A stretch of 64,000 bases of DNA, from assembly GCA_947090765.1 (NCBI GenBank), contig OX352322.1, positions 2,835,501 to 2,899,500 of the forward strand, given 5' to 3'. Positions 20,627 through 29,066 of this stretch are shown piece by piece. Source of the DNA: Pseudomonas sp. MM223. GTDB lineage: Bacteria; Pseudomonadota; Gammaproteobacteria; Pseudomonadales; Pseudomonadaceae. The notes beneath the pieces are model-generated. The model was given only the letters and a program-made list of their open reading frames with translations, was not told the DNA's origin and did not search any database. The position numbers and the translations under genes are program-made. The stretch's first letter is position 1. Each line of letters begins with the position of its first letter.

Positions 20627-21991
20627 TCAGTGACGCGAGCTGGCCAGTTCGCCGTTGGCGGCAGGCTCAGCCTGTGGCTTTGGGGCATCGTCGCGCAACT
20701 CGATACGCTTGATCGGGCCGACGATCACCAGGTAGCTGAACACCGCTACCAGTGCGTTGGCACCCACGTACACCAGCGCCCACTTGAACGAGCCGGTGGC
20801 GCTGATGATGTAGCCGATCACGATAGGGGTGGTGATCGAGGCGATGTTGCCGAAGGTGTTGAACAGGCCGCCGGACAACCCGGCGATCTGCTTCGGCGAG
20901 GTGTCTGCCACCACTGCCCAGCCCAGCGCGCCAATGCCCTTGCCGAAGAACGCCAGGGTCATGAAGCCGACCACCATCCACTCGGCATCGACGTAGTTGC
21001 AGAACACCATGGTGGTCGACAGCAGCAGGCCGCACACGATTGGCAGTTTGCGCGAGAATGTCAGCGAGTTGCCACGGCGCAGCAGCCAGTCGGAAATCAC
21101 GCCGCCCAGCACGCCACCAATGAAGCCGCAAACCGCCGGCAGAGAGGCGATAAAGCCGGCCTTGAGGATGGTCATGCCACGTTCCTGCACCAGGTACACA
21201 GGGAACCAGGTGAGGAAGAAGTAGGTGATGGCGTTGATGCAGTACTGGCCCAGGTATACGCCCAGCAGCATGCGGCTGGTCAGCAGTTGCTTGATGTAGC
21301 CCCATTTCGGGCCGTCATTGCCGCGCTTCTGGTCCATGTCTACCAGGCCGCCGTTCTGCTCGATGTGTTCAAGCTCGCTTTGGCTGATGCGTGGGTGTTG
21401 GCGCGGGTTGTGGATGGTTTTCAGCCATACCATGGAAAACACGATGCCCAGTGCGCCCATGACCACGAACACGTGCTCCCAGCCGAAGCTGAACACGATC
21501 CAGCCCATGATCGGGGCGAACAGCGCCGTGGCAAAGTACTGCGCCGAGTTGAAGATGGCTGAGGCGGTACCGCGCTCTTGAGTCGGGAACCAGGCGGCGA
21601 CGATGCGCGCGTTACCCGGGAACGACGGGGCTTCGGCGAAACCAACCAGAAAGCGCAAGGTGAAGAGGGTAACAACAGCCCAGGCAACCGGCAGGCCACC
21701 GACAAAACCCTGCAACAGGGTGAACAGCGACCAGGTGAAGATGCTGAAGGCGTAGACGTTTTTGGAACCGAAGCGATCCAGCAGCCAGCCACCAGGAATC
21801 TGGCCAGCCACGTAAGCCCATCCAAAGGCGGAGAAGATATAACCGAGGGTTACGGCGTCAATGCCGAGGTCTTTCTGCAGGCTGGAGCCTGCGATTGCGA
21901 TGGTAGCGCGGTCGGCATAGTTGATCGTGGTCACCAGAAACAGCATGAACAGGATCAGGTAGCGCACATGCGTCTTTTTAGTCGCTTGCAT
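20627..21991 (-). CDS. gudP: MFS hexarate (glucarate/galactarate) transporter, ACS family
   Basis: 454 residues, 12 hydrophobic segments with a central loop at about 205-240. Family marks of the anion:cation symporter branch are present: TTINYADRATIAIAG in helix 1, GWAYVAGQIPGGWLLDRFGSKNVY after helix 2, RFLVGFAEAPSFPGNARIVAAWFP. Known GudP/GarP proteins import D-glucarate and galactarate with protons. It stands between kdgD and garD on the same strand. GGGAG lies 11 bases before the ATG. Substrate assignment rests on the operon. Confidence 0.9.
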   Translation of the reverse strand: MQATKKTHVRYLILFMLFLVTTINYADRATIAIAGSSLQKDLGIDAVTLGYIFSAFGWAYVAGQIPGGWLLDRFGSKNVYAFSIFTWSLFTLLQGFVGGLPVAWAVVTLFTLRFLVGFAEAPSFPGNARIVAAWFPTQERGTASAIFNSAQYFATALFAPIMGWIVFSFGWEHVFVVMGALGIVFSMVWLKTIHNPRQHPRISQSELEHIEQNGGLVDMDQKRGNDGPKWGYIKQLLTSRMLLGVYLGQYCINAITYFFLTWFPVYLVQERGMTILKAGFIASLPAVCGFIGGVLGGVISDWLLRRGNSLTFSRKLPIVCGLLLSTTMVFCNYVDAEWMVVGFMTLAFFGKGIGALGWAVVADTSPKQIAGLSGGLFNTFGNIASITTPIVIGYIISATGSFKWALVYVGANALVAVFSYLVIVGPIKRIELRDDAPKPQAEPAANGELASSRH

Positions 21992-22095
21992 GCTGGCAAT
22001 ACTCCCACTAGTTATTTTTGTGCGGGCTCACGAATTGTAACCGGAGCGGGGCTGGCCCACTCCGGGCGCGGCACTTGGCAGGCCGCGGGCAACGC

Positions 22096-23007
22096 TTACT
22101 GCGGGCCCATCTTGTCCATCAGCGCGGCGAGCATCTCGTACTCCTCTGCGGTGAGGTCGGTCAGCGGGGTACGCACGGGGCCGGCGTCGTAACCGGCAAT
22201 CTTGGCGCCGGCCTTGACGATGCTCACGGCGTAGCCGGCCTTGCGGTTGCGGATGTCCAGGTATGGCAGGAAGAAATCGTCGATCAGCTTGGCCACGGCG
22301 GCGTGGTCGTCACGGGCGATGGCGTTGTAGAAGTCCATGGCGGTCTTCGGTACGAAGTTGAACACGGCAGAGGAGTATACCGGCACGCCCAGGGCCTTGT
22401 AGGCCGCAGCATACACTTCGGCGGTCGGCAGCCCACCCAGGTAGCTGAAGCGGTCGCCCAGGCGGCGACGGATCGACACCATCAGCTCGATATCACCCAG
22501 GCCATCCTTGTAGCCGATCAGGTTCGGGCAGCGCTCGGCCAGTTTTTCCAGCAGGTCGGCATTCAGGCGGCAGACATTACGGTTGTATACCACCACGCCG
22601 ATTTTCACCGACTTGCAGACGGCTTCGACGTGGGCGGCGACGCCGTCCTGGCTGGCTTCGGTCAGGTAATGCGGCAGCAGCAACAGGCCCTTGGCACCCA
22701 GGCGCTCGGCCTCCTGTGCGTATTCGATTGCCTGGCGGGTAGAGCCACCAACGCCAGCGAGGATAGGCACCGAGGTAGCACAGGTGTCGACGGCCGTCTT
22801 GATCACCTGGCTGTATTCGCTGGCGGCCAAGGAAAAGAACTCACCGGTGCCGCCGGCAGCGAACAGGGCGCTGGCGCCGTACGGGGCCAGCCATTCCAGG
22901 CGTTTGATGTAGCCAGCCTGGTTGAAATCACCTTGGGCGTTGAAGTCGGTGACCGGGAAAGACAGCAGGCCGTGGGAGAGGATGGATTTAAGTTCTTGTG
23001 GATTCAT
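22096..23007 (-). CDS. kdgD: 5-dehydro-4-deoxyglucarate dehydratase
   Basis: 303 residues from the ATG at 23007 ([13 protein letters not shown]), which has AGGA upstream; an ATG four codons earlier is too close to that site. DapA/NAL-type TIM barrel: GGTGEFFSL at 52-60, Tyr141 in VVYNRNVC and Schiff-base Lys167 in GYKDGLGD. It dehydrates and decarboxylates 5-dehydro-4-deoxy-D-glucarate to 2,5-dioxopentanoate. The sequence is very close to what I remember of the characterised P. putida enzyme. First gene of the galactarate operon, behind a palindromic operator. Confidence 0.96.
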   Translation of the reverse strand: MNPQELKSILSHGLLSFPVTDFNAQGDFNQAGYIKRLEWLAPYGASALFAAGGTGEFFSLAASEYSQVIKTAVDTCATSVPILAGVGGSTRQAIEYAQEAERLGAKGLLLLPHYLTEASQDGVAAHVEAVCKSVKIGVVVYNRNVCRLNADLLEKLAERCPNLIGYKDGLGDIELMVSIRRRLGDRFSYLGGLPTAEVYAAAYKALGVPVYSSAVFNFVPKTAMDFYNAIARDDHAAVAKLIDDFFLPYLDIRNRKAGYAVSIVKAGAKIAGYDAGPVRTPLTDLTAEEYEMLAALMDKMGPQ

Positions 23008-23066
23008 TGTTGTAGGCATCCTGTGGCGCTTGGGTGAAGGGTGTTGTTCTGCGTTGGAGGTAAGTT

Positions 23067-23085
23067 ATCGTACAACTTGTACGAT
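23067..23085. promoter_or_regulatory. Perfect 19-bp palindromic operator of the galactarate operon
   Basis: ATCGTACAACTTGTACGAT is a perfect palindrome centred on one C, 60 bases upstream of the kdgD start. Its left 11 bases recur at 16431 before the FadR-type regulator. Palindromes of this size are typical operators of FadR-subfamily GntR proteins. Confidence 0.75.
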
Positions 23086-23143
23086 GACTAGTCCCTGCAT
23101 GAGATTTTTTTGTGGAGGGGTAGCACGGAGGTGTTGCTGCCTG

Positions 23144-23167
23144 TGCCCGCGAAGAGGCCGGTACAGG
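23144..23167. repeat. Single REP-like element fragment
   Basis: TGCCCGCGAAGAGGCCGGTA, a lone half of the standard P. putida REP unit, in the 292-base spacer between the galactarate operon and the amidase gene. Apart from this and the operator I see nothing else in that spacer. Confidence 0.55.
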
Positions 23168-23377
23168 CGAACAGTAAGGGAAGGAAAAGACACCGATGGC
23201 AGACTATCTGCAATCAGTCATCGTATCTCTTGGCGAGGAAGGCAAAAAACGATCGCGGAGACAGGCACAAGGCCGCCGCCCGATTCCACGGGAAGTGTTC
23301 TGGGACCAGCAGAGGGTGACCGGGGAAGCGGGGGCGGCCTTGCGCCGCCCCGCGATCAAAGCAGAGGAAACTGAAGG

Positions 23378-24187
23378 TCAGGCAGCGTGCTGGCGCTTGA
23401 TCTGCGCCTTGCGTACCTGGGCACGGCAAGCATCGCCGAAGGCCTGGAACATCTTGATCGAATCCGGGTTCTTCGCAGCTTGCCACTCTGGGTGCCACTG
23501 CACCGCGAACAGGAATGGCGAAATGCTCGGGGCGTGAATGGCCTCGACCAGGCCGTCTTCGGCCAGGGCGATGGCTTCGATGCCGGCGCCGAGCGTGCGC
23601 AGGCCTTGGCCATGCAGCGAGTTGACGCGAATTTCGTCGGTACCCAGGGTGTCACGCAGCCAGCTGCCCGGCTTGATTTTCACCCCATGCACCTGGGCGT
23701 ACTGCACTTCAACCGGGTCTTCCGGGTTTTCCCGGTGGTCGTTGAAGCCAGGCTCGGCGTATACCTTCTGGTAGATGTCGCCACCCAGGGCCACGTTGAT
23801 TTCCTGCATGCCACGGCAGATGCCGAAGATCGGCAGGCCACGCTTGATCGCCGCTTTCACCAGCGGAATGTCGAACAAATCGCGGTTTTTGTCCTGGCCC
23901 TTGCCTGGGGTTTCATTCTCCTGGCCGTACAGGGCCGGGTCGATGTTGCTGCCGGCGCCGGTCAGGTACACGCCGTCGGCCATGTCCAGATAAGTGTCGA
24001 GGTCTTCAGTGCCGCAGCAGGTGGGCACCAGTACCGGGACGCAATCGGAGAACTCGACCAGCGGGGTGATGTATTTGTGGGTCATGACCTGATAGTCATG
24101 GCCTTTGCGCTCTTGGCTGCCCATGGTCATCAGGACGACGGGTTTGCGCAGGGAAGGTTGCTTGTTGCCAATGTTGCTGTTGGACAT
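23378..24187 (-). CDS. Class I glutamine amidotransferase-like (PuuD-type) hydrolase
   Basis: 269 residues. Peptidase C26 fold with nucleophile Cys124 in FGICRGMQEINVALGGDIYQ and a C-terminal His-Glu in QWHPEW. The DGVYLTGAGSNIDPALYGQE stretch is typical of gamma-glutamyl-GABA hydrolase (PuuD/SpuA) proteins of polyamine catabolism. AAGGTG precedes the ATG. It stands alone on the minus strand between the galactarate and lysine loci, so the substrate may be another gamma-glutamyl amide. Confidence 0.85.
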   Translation of the reverse strand: MSNSNIGNKQPSLRKPVVLMTMGSQERKGHDYQVMTHKYITPLVEFSDCVPVLVPTCCGTEDLDTYLDMADGVYLTGAGSNIDPALYGQENETPGKGQDKNRDLFDIPLVKAAIKRGLPIFGICRGMQEINVALGGDIYQKVYAEPGFNDHRENPEDPVEVQYAQVHGVKIKPGSWLRDTLGTDEIRVNSLHGQGLRTLGAGIEAIALAEDGLVEAIHAPSISPFLFAVQWHPEWQAAKNPDSIKMFQAFGDACRAQVRKAQIKRQHAA

Positions 24188-24627
24188 ATGTCACCTTGGG
24201 ACAGGTTCAACCTGTCGTTGTTGTGCAGGTGCACGGCGCGGGGCCCTGAGTGCAGCCTGTAGCTCCGAGCACTGCCGGCTCGTCAGAGGCGACGATTCCG
24301 GTCGGGGCTTGTAGATAGCTTGCCAGAGCCGTTCGATATGTCAAACGACGGAAGAGGGCTTTAACGCGGGGAATGCGCCGGTTTTTGGGGGCTAAAACCG
24401 ATGCGGGCCTGTGGCGGCGTGGGTTTGGCGGGGGTGTTGGTCAATAATATTTAACGATGCAGTTGGGTCTTTGCAGCGGTGCAATGAAGGTGCTCAGTTG
24501 TATGTGCTACTGGCCCTATCGCCGGCAAGCCAGCTCCCACAGGGTATCTGCAGCTTTCAAGGCTGATGCAGTACCTGTGGGGCTGGCTTGCCGGCGATAT
24601 TGCCAGAACAGGCCATAGACAATTCGC
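24188..24627. other. 440-base intergenic region
   Basis: It contains the paired REP-like cassette at 24511-24604 and an AATAATATTTAACG stretch near 24443. No open frame with a ribosome site and no tRNA was found. It probably holds the promoter of the amidase gene. Confidence 0.5.
24511..24604. repeat. Paired inverted REP-like cassette (family B)
   Basis: GGCCCTATCGCCGGCAAGCC…CCCACAG is mirrored by CTGTGGGGCTGGCTTGCCGGCGATA. Further family B pairs lie at 31110 and 34726. It sits directly after the end of the ABC-transporter operon. Confidence 0.9.
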
Positions 24628-25410
24628 TTAGTGCAGTATCTGCGCCAGAAACGCCTTGGCCCGCTCGGTACGCGGCTGGTTGAAGAACACCTGCGGCGGG
24701 CTGTCTTCGATGATCCGCCCACCCTCAAGGAACAGCACCCGCTCGGCCACCTGCCGGGCAAAGCCCATTTCATGGGTGACGCAAAGCATGGTCATGCCGG
24801 TGCCGGCCAGCTGCACCAGCACATCCAGCACTTCAGCGACCATTTCCGGGTCCAGCGCCGAAGTAGGCTCGTCAAACAGCATGATCCGCGGCTTCATGCA
24901 CAGTGCCCGGGCAATTGCCACGCGCTGCTGCTGGCCGCCGGAAAGCTGGCTGGGGTACTTGTGTGCCTGGCTTTCGATACCCACCTTGCTCAGGTACATG
25001 CGCGCCCGTTCTTCGGCGTCCTTGCGCGACAGCCCGCGCACGCTGGTGGGGGCCAGCAGGCAGTTGTCGAGCACGCTCATGTGCGGGAACAGGTTGAAGT
25101 GCTGGAACACCATGCCGATGTCGCTGCGCACCTGCGCCGCTTCACGGGTGGTGGCGGCCAGGTCGATGCCGTCTACCTGGATGATGCCTTGCTGGGCCAC
25201 TTCCAGGCGGTTGATGCAGCGGATCAGGGTTGACTTGCCCGAGCCGGAAGGCCCACACAACACGATGCGTTCGCCTTCGCGCACCTGCAGGTCGATGTTG
25301 TGCAGCACCTGAAAAGCGCCGTAGTGCTTGTTCAGGCCTTCGATGCGAATCAGCACCGGGCGTGGATCGGCTTCGGGGGCAAGGCTTGCAAGGCTCAGTG
25401 GTGCGGTCAT
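24628..25410 (-). CDS. Amino-acid ABC transporter ATP-binding protein
   Basis: 260 residues. Walker A GPSGSGKST (about 54-62), Q-loop in GMVFQHFNLFPHMSV, signature LSGGQQQRVAIARAL, Walker B IMLFDEPTSALDPEM and H-switch CVTHEMG. This is the GlnQ/HisP polar-amino-acid class. It is the last gene of a minus-strand operon: RpiR regulator, binding protein, two permeases, D-amino-acid dehydrogenase, this protein. The dehydrogenase lying within the operon implies import of its substrate, probably D-lysine. Confidence 0.93.
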   Translation of the reverse strand: MTAPLSLASLAPEADPRPVLIRIEGLNKHYGAFQVLHNIDLQVREGERIVLCGPSGSGKSTLIRCINRLEVAQQGIIQVDGIDLAATTREAAQVRSDIGMVFQHFNLFPHMSVLDNCLLAPTSVRGLSRKDAEERARMYLSKVGIESQAHKYPSQLSGGQQQRVAIARALCMKPRIMLFDEPTSALDPEMVAEVLDVLVQLAGTGMTMLCVTHEMGFARQVAERVLFLEGGRIIEDSPPQVFFNQPRTERAKAFLAQILH

Positions 25411-25432
25411 GTTGTTTTTCTCCCGCGTGGGT

Positions 25433-26677
25433 TCAGTCGAAACGGGTCGCGCTGTAGGGCGCGGGGTCGGTGAAAGGGCGCTCGCCGGTGATCAACTCGG
25501 CCACCAGCCGGCCGCTGACCGGGCCCAGGGTGAGGCCGTGGTGGGCGTGGCCAAAGTTGAACCACAGCCCCGGGTGGCGCGCTGCGGGGCCGATGACCGG
25601 GCGCATGTCGGGCAGGCACGGGCGCCGGCCCAGCCAAGGGGTGTCGTCCAGGCGCTCGCCCAAGGCCGGGAACAGCTTGCGCGCCAGCGCCTCGCAACGG
25701 CCCAGCTGGATCTGGTTGCCTGGCGCGCTGCTGGCGTCGAACTCGATGCCGGTGGTCAGGCGCACGCCGCGCGCCATCGGCGCCAGCACGTAGCCGCCCT
25801 GGGTGTCGCAGATCGAATGCTCAAGCGTTGCGCCGTCACGGGTGCTGTAGTGCATGTGGTAGCCGCGCTTGATCGCCAGCGGAATCTGGTAGCCCAGGCC
25901 GCTGAACAGGTCGGCCGACTGTGGGCCGAGGCAGGCAACCACCTCGTCGGCGGTAATCGGGCCGCGGCGGCTCTCTACCCGCCATTGGCCGTCGGCCTGG
26001 CGCAGGCTGCGTGCATCGCCATGCACGAACTGCCCACCGCGCTGCAGGAACAGCGCCGCATAGCCGCGGGTGAGGGCGCCGGGGTTGTTCACGGTCTTGG
26101 GGTCGAGCCAGTGGATGCCGCCGACCACGGTGGCGTCCAGCTGATGCTCGCGGGCCTGCAACTGCCCGCATTCGAGGATTTCAAATTGCAGGCCATAACG
26201 GCTCAGGCCCTTGGCGTCGGCCTTGGCCTGCTCGAACAGGGCCGGGTCGCGGAACACTTCGATCCAGCCTTTGGCTTGCACCAGCGCCTCAAGGCCGGCG
26301 GCTTTGATAAACGCGTCGTGTTCTTCGACGCAGCGCTGCACCAGTGGCAGCATATCGGCAGCGGCCCCGGCCAGGCGCCCGGGCGCCGACTGGCGCCAGT
26401 AGCGCCACAGCCAGGGCGCGGCCTTGGGCAGGTGCGCCAGGCTGTAGCGCACGTCGGGCTGGCGGTTCAGGCCGTAGCGCAGCAATGCACCGAACTGCCG
26501 GGGGAAGGCATAGGGGATGACGCTGGAGCGCTCGATCAGCCCGGCGTTGCCGTGGCTGGTGCCGCTGCCGGGTTCGTCGCGGTCGATCAGGACAACCTGG
26601 CGCCCGCGGGCCTGCAAGTGCAGGGCGGTGCTGACGCCGACGATGCCGGCGCCGAGGACAAGGGTCTGGCAATGCAT
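25433..26677 (-). CDS. amaD: FAD-dependent D-amino-acid dehydrogenase (AmaD-like)
   Basis: 414 residues. FAD-binding GAGIVG at 9-14 followed by LIDRDEPGSGTSHGNAG, the DadA-type signature, and a DAO-fold C-terminus ending in WFNFGHAHHGLTLGPVSG. Known: in P. putida AmaD converts D-lysine to delta-1-piperideine-2-carboxylate, next to the same transporter and dpkA genes. AAGGAT precedes the ATG. It lies between permease and ATPase genes in one operon. Assignment to D-lysine is from gene context and recalled P. putida biochemistry; general D-amino-acid oxidation is the safe call. Confidence 0.85.
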   Translation of the reverse strand: MHCQTLVLGAGIVGVSTALHLQARGRQVVLIDRDEPGSGTSHGNAGLIERSSVIPYAFPRQFGALLRYGLNRQPDVRYSLAHLPKAAPWLWRYWRQSAPGRLAGAAADMLPLVQRCVEEHDAFIKAAGLEALVQAKGWIEVFRDPALFEQAKADAKGLSRYGLQFEILECGQLQAREHQLDATVVGGIHWLDPKTVNNPGALTRGYAALFLQRGGQFVHGDARSLRQADGQWRVESRRGPITADEVVACLGPQSADLFSGLGYQIPLAIKRGYHMHYSTRDGATLEHSICDTQGGYVLAPMARGVRLTTGIEFDASSAPGNQIQLGRCEALARKLFPALGERLDDTPWLGRRPCLPDMRPVIGPAARHPGLWFNFGHAHHGLTLGPVSGRLVAELITGERPFTDPAPYSATRFD

Positions 26678-26693
26678 GGAACGTATCCTTCGG

Positions 26694-27404
26694 TCAGTTC
26701 AGGTGGCGGCCCAGGCGGCCTTCCAGGTGTTTCAGCAGGCGCCGTACCAGTTCGACGATCACCAGGTAGAGCACGGCGGCCCACAGGTAGATCTGGAAGT
26801 CGAAACTGCGCGAGAAGGCCAGTTTGGTCACGCCCATCAGGTCGTAGATGGTCACCAGCGAGGCAATCGCGCTGGCCTTGATCATCAGGATCAGTTCGTT
26901 GCCCAGTGGGCCGATGGCCACCAGCAACGACTGCGGCAGAATTACCTTGAAGAAGGTGGTCGAACGCTTCAGGTTCAGCGCCCGCGCCGCTTCATGCTGC
27001 CCCGGCGCGACGGCCATCAGGCTGCCGCGGAAGATCTCTGCCTGGTAGGCGGCGGTGTTCAGGGTGAAGGCCAGCAAGGTGCAGAACCACGCCTCGCGGA
27101 AAAACCACCACAGGCCGACGTCCTGCCAGAAGCCCTTGAGCGAACCCAGGCCGTAATACAGCAGAAACAGCTGGGCCAGCAACGGCGAGCCGCGGAAGAA
27201 GTACACGTAGCCGGCAGCCATGCGTTGCAGCAGCAGGCTGCGCGACATGCGTGCCAGGGCCAGTAACAGGCCGAGTACGGCGCCCAGGCTGAACGAAATG
27301 GCCACCAGCTTGGCGGTTACCAGCAGGCCATCGAGGAAGCGCGGGCCGTAGCGTTCCAACAGGTCGGGGTCGAGCACCAGTGCCAGCAGTTGTTCGAAGC
27401 TCAT
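26694..27404 (-). CDS. Amino-acid ABC transporter permease (HisM/GlnP type)
   Basis: 236 residues, five hydrophobic segments, with the permease EAA loop QHEAARALNLKRSTTFFKVILPQSLLVAIGPLGNELILMIKASAI at about 139-184. AAGGAG lies seven bases before the ATG. Its start overlaps the stop of the other permease gene by four bases (ATGA), so the two subunits are coupled. It pairs with the permease at 27401-28120. Confidence 0.92.
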   Translation of the reverse strand: MSFEQLLALVLDPDLLERYGPRFLDGLLVTAKLVAISFSLGAVLGLLLALARMSRSLLLQRMAAGYVYFFRGSPLLAQLFLLYYGLGSLKGFWQDVGLWWFFREAWFCTLLAFTLNTAAYQAEIFRGSLMAVAPGQHEAARALNLKRSTTFFKVILPQSLLVAIGPLGNELILMIKASAIASLVTIYDLMGVTKLAFSRSFDFQIYLWAAVLYLVIVELVRRLLKHLEGRLGRHLN

Positions 27405-28120
27405 GCCCGTGCTCCTTGCAGGTGGCGGTTACTGCGCCGTTCGATGAAGGCGAACACACGCCCGGAAAGCGCTGCAAACAGCAGGTAACCCAGGCAAGCG
27501 ACGCCATAGAAGAACATCGGCTCCTTGGTCACGCTCACGGCCAGGTTGGTCTGGCGCATCAGGTCGACCAGCGAGATGGTCGACACCAGCGAGGTGTCCT
27601 TAAGCAGCGACAGCCAGTTGTTCGACAGGCCGGGCAGGGCGATGCGGGTAAGTTGTGGCAGCAGTACCTTGAAGAAGGCAGTGCGCTTGCTCAGGCCCAG
27701 TGCCGAGCAGGCCTCCAGCTGGCCCTTGGGCAGGGTCTTGAATGCCGCCAGCCAGATCTCGCTGGAGAATGCGGCGAACACCAGGCTGAAGGCGATCATC
27801 GCGGCGAGGAAGGTGTTGATCAGGAATTCACCCTGATAGCCCATGGCCGCGAGGATTTTCTGTGCAGCGATCTGGCAGCCGTAATAGATGATCAGCAACG
27901 TCAGCAGCTCGGGCAGGCCGCGGAACACCGTGGAGAAGGTGGTGGCCCAGGCCCGTGGCAGGCGTTTGCGTGAGCGCGCCGCCAGGGCGACCACCAGGCC
28001 CAGTGGCAGGCCGATGGGCAGGCAGGCCAGTGCCAGTGAAACGGTAACCAGGGCGCCGGCCAGCAGCGCCTGGCCCCAGCCTCCGCTGGCGAAGGACAGC
28101 AAGGACAATTGATCGAGCAT
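27401..28120 (-). CDS. Amino-acid ABC transporter permease (HisQ/GlnP type)
   Basis: 239 residues, five hydrophobic segments, EAA loop KGQLEACSALGLSKRTAFFKVLLPQLTRIALPGLSNNWLSLLKDTSLV. AGGGGG precedes the ATG. It is the first of the two coupled permease genes. A REP-like cassette separates it from the binding-protein gene, which may reduce downstream expression relative to the binding protein. Confidence 0.92.
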   Translation of the reverse strand: MLDQLSLLSFASGGWGQALLAGALVTVSLALACLPIGLPLGLVVALAARSRKRLPRAWATTFSTVFRGLPELLTLLIIYYGCQIAAQKILAAMGYQGEFLINTFLAAMIAFSLVFAAFSSEIWLAAFKTLPKGQLEACSALGLSKRTAFFKVLLPQLTRIALPGLSNNWLSLLKDTSLVSTISLVDLMRQTNLAVSVTKEPMFFYGVACLGYLLFAALSGRVFAFIERRSNRHLQGARA

Positions 28121-28153
28121 GACGACCCCCTAAGTTGGGCAACGCGGTCTCTT

Positions 28154-28268
28154 TGTAGGAGCGGCCTTGTGCCGCGATAGGGCTGCGCAGCGGCCCCAGG
28201 TTGTATGCCATGGCACAGATTGCCGGGGCCGCTATGCGACCCTTTCGCGGCACAAGGCCGCTCCTACA
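28154..28268. repeat. Paired inverted REP-like cassette (family A) inside an ABC operon
   Basis: TGTAGGAGCGGCCTTGTGCC…GGGC…GGCCCC is mirrored by GGGGCC…CGCGGCACAAGGCCGCTCCTACA. It lies between the binding-protein stop and the permease start, within one transcription direction. Confidence 0.9.
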
Positions 28269-28291
28269 GGGATTGCGCAGTTTCCTGAAGA

Positions 28292-29044
28292 TCAGTTGTA
28301 GATATCGAAAGCAAAGTACTTGCTGGCGATCTTCTGGTACGTGCCGTTGGCCACGATCTGTTGAAGCGCGGTGTTCAGGCGCTGACGCAGGGCTTCGTCG
28401 TCCTTGCGCACGGCAATGGCGGCGTCGGCCTTGGTGTCGGCCACATCGCCGAGGATCTTGCAGCAATCCCCGCCGTTCTTGTTCATCCACTCGTGCAGCG
28501 GGAATTTATCGGCAATTACCCCGTCCAGGCGCCCGGCGGCCAGGTCGGCGTTGGCTTCGTCCATGGTCGGGTACAGCTTCACATCGGCCCCGGCCTTGCC
28601 ATACACGTCTTCGGCATAGATAGCCTGGGTGGACGACGACTGGGCACCGACGGTGTAGCCGACAAAGTCGGTCTGGGCGCTGTCGATCTTGCTGTCCTTG
28701 GCAACCGCAACGGTCAGTGGGGTGCGGTAATAGTGATCGGTGAAGGCAATCTTCTTGCGCCGCTCTTCGGTATTGATCATCGACGCGACGACGGCGTCGT
28801 ACTTGCGCGCCATCAGGGCGGGGATGATGCCTTCCCAGTCCTGGGCCACCAGCGTGCACTCGACTTTCATCTGTTCGCACAGGGCATGGGTGATGTCGAT
28901 ATCGAAGCCGTGCAGCTTGTTATCGGCGTCTACATAGTTGAAGGGCGGGTAGGCACCCTCGGTGGCGAAGCGCAGGGTTTCGGCGCTGGCGGCACCCGTC
29001 AGCAGCAGGGCACACGCACCCACCAAGGCCATGGTCTTGTTCAT
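28292..29044 (-). CDS. Amino-acid ABC transporter periplasmic binding protein
   Basis: 250 residues from the ATG at 29044 with GAGGTG five bases upstream. Signal peptide of about 21 residues (…LLLTGAASA). SBP_bac_3 features: ETLRFATEGAYPPFNYVDADNKLHGFDIDITHALCEQMKVECTLVAQDWEGIIPALMARKYDAVVASM, as in lysine/arginine/ornithine and histidine binding proteins, and EERRKKIAFTDHYYRTPL. It captures a cationic amino acid, inferred to be D-lysine from neighbouring genes. Next gene after the RpiR regulator, 22 bases apart. Confidence 0.92.
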   Translation of the reverse strand: MNKTMALVGACALLLTGAASAETLRFATEGAYPPFNYVDADNKLHGFDIDITHALCEQMKVECTLVAQDWEGIIPALMARKYDAVVASMINTEERRKKIAFTDHYYRTPLTVAVAKDSKIDSAQTDFVGYTVGAQSSSTQAIYAEDVYGKAGADVKLYPTMDEANADLAAGRLDGVIADKFPLHEWMNKNGGDCCKILGDVADTKADAAIAVRKDDEALRQRLNTALQQIVANGTYQKIASKYFAFDIYN

Positions 29045-29066
29045 CTCGCACCTCATTGCACTCTTG

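Noticed and set aside
23196..23537. 113-codon plus-strand open frame upstream of and across the PuuD-like gene
   Set aside because: It overlaps the 3' half of a convincing gene on the other strand and has no ribosome site.
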